Positions 59,985 through 64,000 of a DNA stretch of 64,000 nucleotides are shown here, in pieces. The notes below the pieces were generated by a model that worked only from the letters and a program-made list of their open reading frames with translations, was not told where the DNA came from and did no database searches. Source of the stretch: Chitinophagales bacterium (GTDB lineage: Bacteria; Bacteroidota; Bacteroidia; Chitinophagales; Saprospiraceae); assembly GCA_022360175.1 (NCBI GenBank), contig JAKSDI010000249.1, forward strand, positions 1 to 64,000. Reading direction: 5' to 3'. The translations under genes were made by a program, and so were the position numbers. Positions within the stretch are counted from its first letter, which is position 1. Each line of letters opens with the position of its first letter.

Positions 59985-61182
59985 ACAATGGGAATACATA
60001 TTATTCCTGATTGTAGCTGCGCTGATTATCGGCCTGGCATGTCATCATAACGATTTGGAAATAGAAGTAGAATCTATCGAGGCCTCTCCTTTAGATGCCA
60101 GGCAATACAAACTAAGAAAGAATGGTAAAAGGGTAGGAGCCCCCTTATTGATGGATGTTTATACATACTATGGCCTGGACTCTATTGACGTTCCAGTGAT
60201 TGATGCCCCTTTCGTAGAAGCACTGGAGAACAATCGGAAGTTATTAGAATTCAGCAAACGAAAAAAACACTATCAAATTGGAGATTTACGTATCAATCCT
60301 TCGGATTTGCTGGCTACCATTGACATACTACAATCCTATCAATACACTAAGCCCCTTGAATTAAGTAAATACCTGGATGCCTATCAAATATGGGGAAATG
60401 ACCAGAAAGGACATGTACGTTATACGGGCTATTATACTCCTGTGATTGCTGTAGATAGAACGCAGTCAGAAGAATTTAGATATCCAATCTATGATCGGCC
60501 ATTAGATTGGGCTGGAGCTTTACCTACCCGGGCAGCTATTGAGAGCAACAATCTTTTTGAAGGGCTTGATCTTGAATTGGCTTATGCAAAAAGTAAAGTT
60601 GATATATATTATATGCAACTTCAGGGATCTGGATTTGTAGAATATCCAAATGGAGAAAAAGAACTTTTTGCATATAATGGAAATAACAGACATCCTTATA
60701 GGAGCATCGAAAAATACATTATGCGCCGGGATGATATAGAATTAACTAATCTGTCGATCAATAGTATAAAGCGCTTTTTGAATTCCAACTCTAATCTGGT
60801 CGATACTATTCTTTTCCAAAACCCTTCCTATACCTTCTTTGCTAAAAAACGCTCTGCACCCAAAGGAGCAGGCAATGTTCCTCTCCATTCCGATTTTTCA
60901 ATTGCTGTTGATAAAAGGTATATTCCTCTTGGAGCTTGTTTAATTGCATCTTTTCCAGTTTATGATAAAGTACATCATAAAGTGATTGGCCATGAGTACC
61001 GTTTTATGGTTGCCCAGGATGTTGGAGGAGCAATTCGGGGCGCAGGGCATGTTGATGTCTATCATGGGGTTGGAGATGTGGCAGGAAAGAAAGCAGGGCA
61101 GTTAAATTCCTATGGACAGCTTTGGATTTTGCTGCCTAAAGCTCCTACACCACAGTACATTTCTCTTGAATCTTTTGAATAA
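59977..61182 (+). CDS. mltA: Membrane-bound lytic murein transglycosylase A
   Basis: This 401-residue lipoprotein has hydrophobic N-terminus YILFLIVAALIIGLAC (lipobox GLAC). The MltA domain (about 110-290) has GHVRYTGYYTPVI, LPTRAAIE and YYMQLQGSGFVEYPNG with the conserved glycine/serine region. The 3D domain (about 300-395) has IPLGACLIASF, MVAQDVGGAIRGAGHVDVYHG (the three catalytic/structural aspartates) and a terminal G-QLWILL. It cleaves the glycosidic bond between MurNAc and GlcNAc to make 1,6-anhydro products during wall growth and turnover. It overlaps the methyltransferase gene by eight bases. Start ATG 59977. Confidence 0.94.
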   Translation: MFKQWEYILFLIVAALIIGLACHHNDLEIEVESIEASPLDARQYKLRKNGKRVGAPLLMDVYTYYGLDSIDVPVIDAPFVEALENNRKLLEFSKRKKHYQIGDLRINPSDLLATIDILQSYQYTKPLELSKYLDAYQIWGNDQKGHVRYTGYYTPVIAVDRTQSEEFRYPIYDRPLDWAGALPTRAAIESNNLFEGLDLELAYAKSKVDIYYMQLQGSGFVEYPNGEKELFAYNGNNRHPYRSIEKYIMRRDDIELTNLSINSIKRFLNSNSNLVDTILFQNPSYTFFAKKRSAPKGAGNVPLHSDFSIAVDKRYIPLGACLIASFPVYDKVHHKVIGHEYRFMVAQDVGGAIRGAGHVDVYHGVGDVAGKKAGQLNSYGQLWILLPKAPTPQYISLESFE

Positions 61183-61881
61183 TTCTTCGTTGATTTTATA
61201 CGTATTATAAAATTGGCATATGTTTTGTGTTGTTGTAAATGAATACAATACAAATAACAATATGCTATATTTTTTAAAAAAAGTTGTCTGTCAAATTTGT
61301 TGTATTATAAAAAAATGTAATATTTGTAGTGCGAAGAGAGCAATGGGTATATTTATACCTTCCTACCTACCAATAGATGGAGTATCCGTATTGGCTACCC
61401 AAAGTAAACACCATATTTTATGCACTACATTTACCTACTATGCTACCAGTTTTGGTGGCCTCCAGATTCTATTGCCTTTACATAAGGCCCTTATTCCAAC
61501 ATATGGTTTCCACATTCTTCGGCAAAGCTCATCATTCAGAGTAAATGCTATAATCGAAAGTTATTGCACTTCCAATAGCTATTGGGATTGTATTTCCATA
61601 TCGCTATGTCATTTCCTGTGTGAATTGTCAAAGAAGACAGATAAGTCAGAAATAGACGATCATTAAAAGAGTGCGCCTCTTTTGATCGGAGCTTGCTCTG
61701 TCTTTTCTAACAATAGTATTGCATCCTGCAATGCCTGGGATTCCTATGCTCTCCCCCCTTCTTAATTAGCTGATTGCAGCACTGTACAAGAGCTGCCAGC
61801 CCATTTTATGCCTGTGCTGGAGCGATCAATGCGCTTTGCATAGCCTGGCCGGTTAATGCCCATTGTTAAAAAATCACAATC
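61183..61881. other. 700-base region without a convincing gene
   Basis: One ORF (61220-61666) is listed separately at low confidence. The rest (61667-61881) has short inverted repeats such as CCAGC/GCTGG near 61798-61825 and no recognisable RNA family: I looked for tmRNA, 6S, SRP RNA and RNase P RNA signatures and saw none. It leads into a small membrane-protein ORF at 61882. Confidence 0.5.
61220..61666 (+). CDS. Dubious cysteine- and serine-rich ORF
   Basis: The frame is open for 148 codons from an ATG. Composition is odd (many Cys, Ile, Ser, Tyr; CQICCIIKKCNICSAKRAM near 22-40), with no signal peptide or domain I recognise. It lies between mltA and a small membrane-protein gene, all on the same strand. 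It could be a fast-evolving short secreted or cytosolic protein, or chance reading in A/T-rich DNA. I lean toward chance. Confidence 0.22.
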   Translation: MFCVVVNEYNTNNNMLYFLKKVVCQICCIIKKCNICSAKRAMGIFIPSYLPIDGVSVLATQSKHHILCTTFTYYATSFGGLQILLPLHKALIPTYGFHILRQSSSFRVNAIIESYCTSNSYWDCISISLCHFLCELSKKTDKSEIDDH

Positions 61882-62127
61882 ATGTCAAAGTCAAACGCAA
61901 AAATTGAAAGTTTCGTAGTTATTATTATTCTTGCTATTGGAATCATCGGTGCAATATCAATATTTAAAAACTCTGATGATGGATTATTATCACCAGAACA
62001 AGGGCTAGAACAAACGGAATTGACCTACGAGCTAAGTAGTTCGTACTAGAAGCTGTTAAAAGTTTCCTCACTGGTCTATTAAAAGTGCCTTTTTACCCCA
62101 CTTTTCGTTTTTTTATCGCCCCGTAGC
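61882..62127 (+). CDS. Small single-span membrane protein
   Basis: The ATG at 61882 opens an 81-codon frame. The N-terminus MSKSNAKIESFVVIIILAIG gives one clear membrane span (about 11-27), followed by a polar acidic part (SPEQGLEQTELTYELSS) and then a more hydrophobic tail. There is no cysteine or lipobox. Small one-span proteins like this often accompany PspC-type proteins, and the PspC gene begins 141 bases downstream. The second half (after residue ~55) is less convincing. No family is recognised. Confidence 0.4.
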
Positions 62128-62268
62128 GCTGCTATGCGGCTCAAAAAAAGCCTTAATTGGAGAAAAAATCCGACTTTCTCGCCCTCAGCAGGAGACTTTA
62201 AACAACTTCATTAAAAAATCCGTTAAATTGCAATCAAAATTGTGCTTTTACTGTTTAAGAACCAAACT

Positions 62269-62490
62269 ATGAATATGGAATGGTTAAAGAACCAGTTAGA
62301 ACGATCTGCTTTTGGTGTATGCAGTTATTTAGGAGATAAGATGGGGATTGCTACTGCAAGAGTTAGAGTATACTTCATATATCTTTCTTTTGCAGCAATG
62401 GGCTCTCCCATATTGATCTATCTTTTTATAGCTTTTTGGCTAAACCTAAGGCAGTATATTCGCAATAAAAGGTCTGTAATTTGGAGATAA
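62269..62490 (+). CDS. PspC-domain small membrane protein
   Basis: The protein has 73 residues from the ATG at 62269 (MNMEWLKNQLERSAFGVCSYLGDKMGIATARVRVYFIYLSF). The conserved PspC pattern is GVCSYLGDKMGIATARVRVYFIYLSFAAMGSPILIYLFIAFWL, with a membrane span near 45-65. A GTG at 62242 is in frame but the ATG fits the family better. PspC proteins sense membrane stress and act on PspA-type systems or regulators. Here it is alone except for the preceding small ORF. Its stop is two bases from the end of the convergent DUF4159 gene. Confidence 0.85.
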   Translation: MNMEWLKNQLERSAFGVCSYLGDKMGIATARVRVYFIYLSFAAMGSPILIYLFIAFWLNLRQYIRNKRSVIWR

Positions 62491-62491
62491 C

Positions 62492-63166
62492 TTACTGACC
62501 AAAAGCGAATTGGATAATATTTGCTCCCATGCGAAGTGCCTGTAGGCGTACTTCTTCAGGATCATTATGTACATCCGGATCTTCCCAGCCATCTCCTAAG
62601 TCACATTCGTAACTATAGAAGCATACAAGTCTTCCTTCCCAAAAAAGGCCATAACCACGAGGTGGTTTATCGTCGTGTTTGTGTATTTTAGGAAGGCCAT
62701 TCTTAAACTCATACTGCTGTTTGTAGATCTCATGCTCAAAAGGTAATTCAGTGAAATCCTGATCGGGAAACACTTTTTTCATAGCAATACGTACATATTG
62801 ATCCATACCATAGTTATCATCAATATGAAGAAAGCCACCGGCCATCAGGTAATTGCGGAGATTTTCGGCTTCTGCATCAGAAAAGACTACGTTTCCGTGT
62901 CCTGTCATGTGTACAAAAGAATAATTATAGATATCAGCACTGCCAACATGGACTTCTGCATAGTCGGTCTCAAAGTTGGTTTTTAAGTTTCGATTGCAAA
63001 ATATTGCGAGATTTGGAAGTGCAGTAGGATTTGAGTACCAATCACCACCGCCATTGTATTTTAGTAGAGCCATCTTCAGAGATGGGGCGTCCGTATGATT
63101 GTGAATAGTAAAAGCGGTAGATAAATAAAAAATGCCAAGCAAAATCAGATGCTTCATTATGTTCAT
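62492..63166 (-). CDS. DUF4159-family exported protein
   Basis: The 224-residue protein has a signal peptide (HLILLGIFYLSTAFT; the start could also be the Met at codon 4). The DUF4159 pattern is visible: LKYNGGGDWYSN, YSFVHMTGHGNVVFSDAEAENLRNYLMAGGFLHIDDNYGMDQY, then RGYGLFWEGRLVCFYSYECDLGDGWED and ALRMGANIIQFAF. The fold resembles glutamine-amidotransferase-like or beta-galactosidase-trimer Rossmann domains. In other bacteria DUF4159 sits beside AAA/von Willebrand genes of the MoxR type; here it follows rsmE, overlapping it by four bases (ATGA). The function is unknown. Confidence 0.9.
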   Translation of the reverse strand: MNIMKHLILLGIFYLSTAFTIHNHTDAPSLKMALLKYNGGGDWYSNPTALPNLAIFCNRNLKTNFETDYAEVHVGSADIYNYSFVHMTGHGNVVFSDAEAENLRNYLMAGGFLHIDDNYGMDQYVRIAMKKVFPDQDFTELPFEHEIYKQQYEFKNGLPKIHKHDDKPPRGYGLFWEGRLVCFYSYECDLGDGWEDPDVHNDPEEVRLQALRMGANIIQFAFGQ

Positions 63167-63867
63167 TGATTGAGTAAATTAATAGTATGGCAGGCAGTTA
63201 GTCCTGCTGTTTCCGTACGTAACCGACTTTTCCCAAGGCTTACGGGCAGAAATCCTGCTGCTATGGCCGCTTCTGCTTCTCGGGCAGAAAAGCCACCTTC
63301 TGGTCCTACCATAATGCAAACGTCATCTCCTACCTGGTAGTTTTCTTTTAAAGTTCCATTAACACCTTCTCCAAGATAGGCAATCACTTTCTGGCCGGAT
63401 TGCTCTTGCTGAATAAAAGTTTTAAACGGAATCAGGCCTTGATCCAATATCGGTAGATGTGCTTTGAGTGACTGTTTCATTGCAGTCAGGATCACCTTCT
63501 CCAATCGATCAATTCTTACCTTTCTCCGTTCTGAATGCTCTGAAATAATAAGACTGATTTTATGAATACCTATTTCTGTGGCCTTTTCCAAAAACCACTC
63601 TATACGGTTGATATTCTTGGTAGGAGCAATTGCTATATGGAGCCTGCAAGGGAGTACATGAGCTAATACCTCCCTTTGCCGAATACTTAAAAGACAGGAT
63701 TTTTTACTCCCTTCTAGGATAGTCCCGGTATACCAGTTTCCTTTCCCATCCGTAAAGGTGATATCATCTCCTTCCTTATGGCGCAATACTTGCATACAGT
63801 GCCGAGCTTCTTCTTCTGGCAGGTAAGCTACCCCTTCCTGTACGTTGGTTGTATAAAAAAGATTCAT
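63163..63867 (-). CDS. rsmE: 16S rRNA (uracil1498-N3)-methyltransferase
   Basis: The protein has 234 residues from the ATG at 63867 (MNLFYTTNVQEGVAYLPEEEARHCMQVLRHKEGD). The longer frame to 63996 starts at a TTG and adds 43 residues not seen in the family; an ATG at 63882 is a close alternative. An N-terminal PUA-like domain (about 1-70) is followed by a SPOUT methyltransferase with KNINRIEWFLEKATEIGI, ISEHSERR, MVGPEGGFSAREAEAA and a terminal LGKSRLRTETAGLTACHTI (the knot). It methylates U1498 of 16S rRNA. It is coupled to the DUF4159 gene downstream by a 4-base overlap. Confidence 0.95.
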   Translation of the reverse strand: MNLFYTTNVQEGVAYLPEEEARHCMQVLRHKEGDDITFTDGKGNWYTGTILEGSKKSCLLSIRQREVLAHVLPCRLHIAIAPTKNINRIEWFLEKATEIGIHKISLIISEHSERRKVRIDRLEKVILTAMKQSLKAHLPILDQGLIPFKTFIQQEQSGQKVIAYLGEGVNGTLKENYQVGDDVCIMVGPEGGFSAREAEAAIAAGFLPVSLGKSRLRTETAGLTACHTINLLNQ

Positions 63868-64000
63868 GCCCTGGATTTTCATTTTGGCGGTATAAGCTTC
63901 TGCCTTTATTTGAGTATTAAGAGCTGCTAAGATAACATCTCTATGTGATTGAGATTGAGAAGCCGTAAATTTGGCGAAAAAAGGCGGAAATGGCAATCAG

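Noticed and set aside
63868-63996. N-terminal extension of rsmE to the window edge
   Set aside because: It starts at TTG, has no family similarity, and the protein from 63867 has the normal length.

Overview
The window looks like chromosomal DNA of a Bacteroidota bacterium, most likely of the Saprospiria (Lewinella/Haliscomenobacter type). The evidence is low-to-mid GC, several promoters of the Bacteroidota form (TTG, then TAnnTTTG), start codons with no Shine-Dalgarno sequence, many lipoproteins, and secreted proteins that end in a type IX secretion (T9SS) sorting domain: a giant SprB-repeat protein, an M64-like metallopeptidase and a GEVED-domain protein. I see no tRNA, rRNA, CRISPR array or phage structural gene. 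The window is cut at its left end inside a gene (1-132). The genus-level placement is inference.

Layout. 0-2.1 kb: a phosphatidylcholine synthase, a decayed small gene and a two-gene module of unknown function. 2.1-11.6 kb (all minus strand): pyruvate carboxylase, a ferredoxin-NADP reductase, and a sulfur-assimilation operon (sulfite reductase, uroporphyrinogen-III methyltransferase, siroheme synthase N-domain, APS/PAPS reductase). Ahead of that operon is what I think is the best discovery in the window: a 24-codon leader peptide with two Cys-Cys pairs, followed by a competing antiterminator and a terminator hairpin, which has the layout of a cysteine-responsive transcription attenuator. 11.7-18.3 kb: a 2180-residue SprB-repeat adhesin-like protein. 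18.3-19.9 kb: a gene-free stretch with a MITE-like inverted-repeat element and a duplicated hairpin unit.

19.9-25.8 kb: a minus-strand run of apbE, a DnaQ-type exonuclease, two MbnP-like lipoproteins and two MauG/CcpA-type diheme peroxidases. The last four resemble a doubled MbnP/MbnH copper-protein maturation unit. 26-29.3 kb: envelope glycosylation genes (GT-C, GT2, FkbM). 29.3-37.1 kb: a WG-repeat protein, topA, a methyltransferase and a DUF3467 protein. 37.2-45.7 kb: a tight minus-strand operon of an FKBP lipoprotein, an internally duplicated secreted protein, a membrane-anchored caspase, a multi-pass membrane protein and a T9SS M64-like peptidase. This is a candidate undescribed system.

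45.8-56 kb: a T9SS GEVED protein, a cell-wall amidase without a signal peptide, an M49-like peptidase, a TolB-propeller/amidohydrolase fusion and a prolyl oligopeptidase. 56-64 kb: a DUF1624 acyltransferase that seems to start at a non-standard ATA codon, the NAD(P)HX repair enzyme, a methyltransferase overlapping mltA, small membrane proteins, a DUF4159 protein and rsmE.
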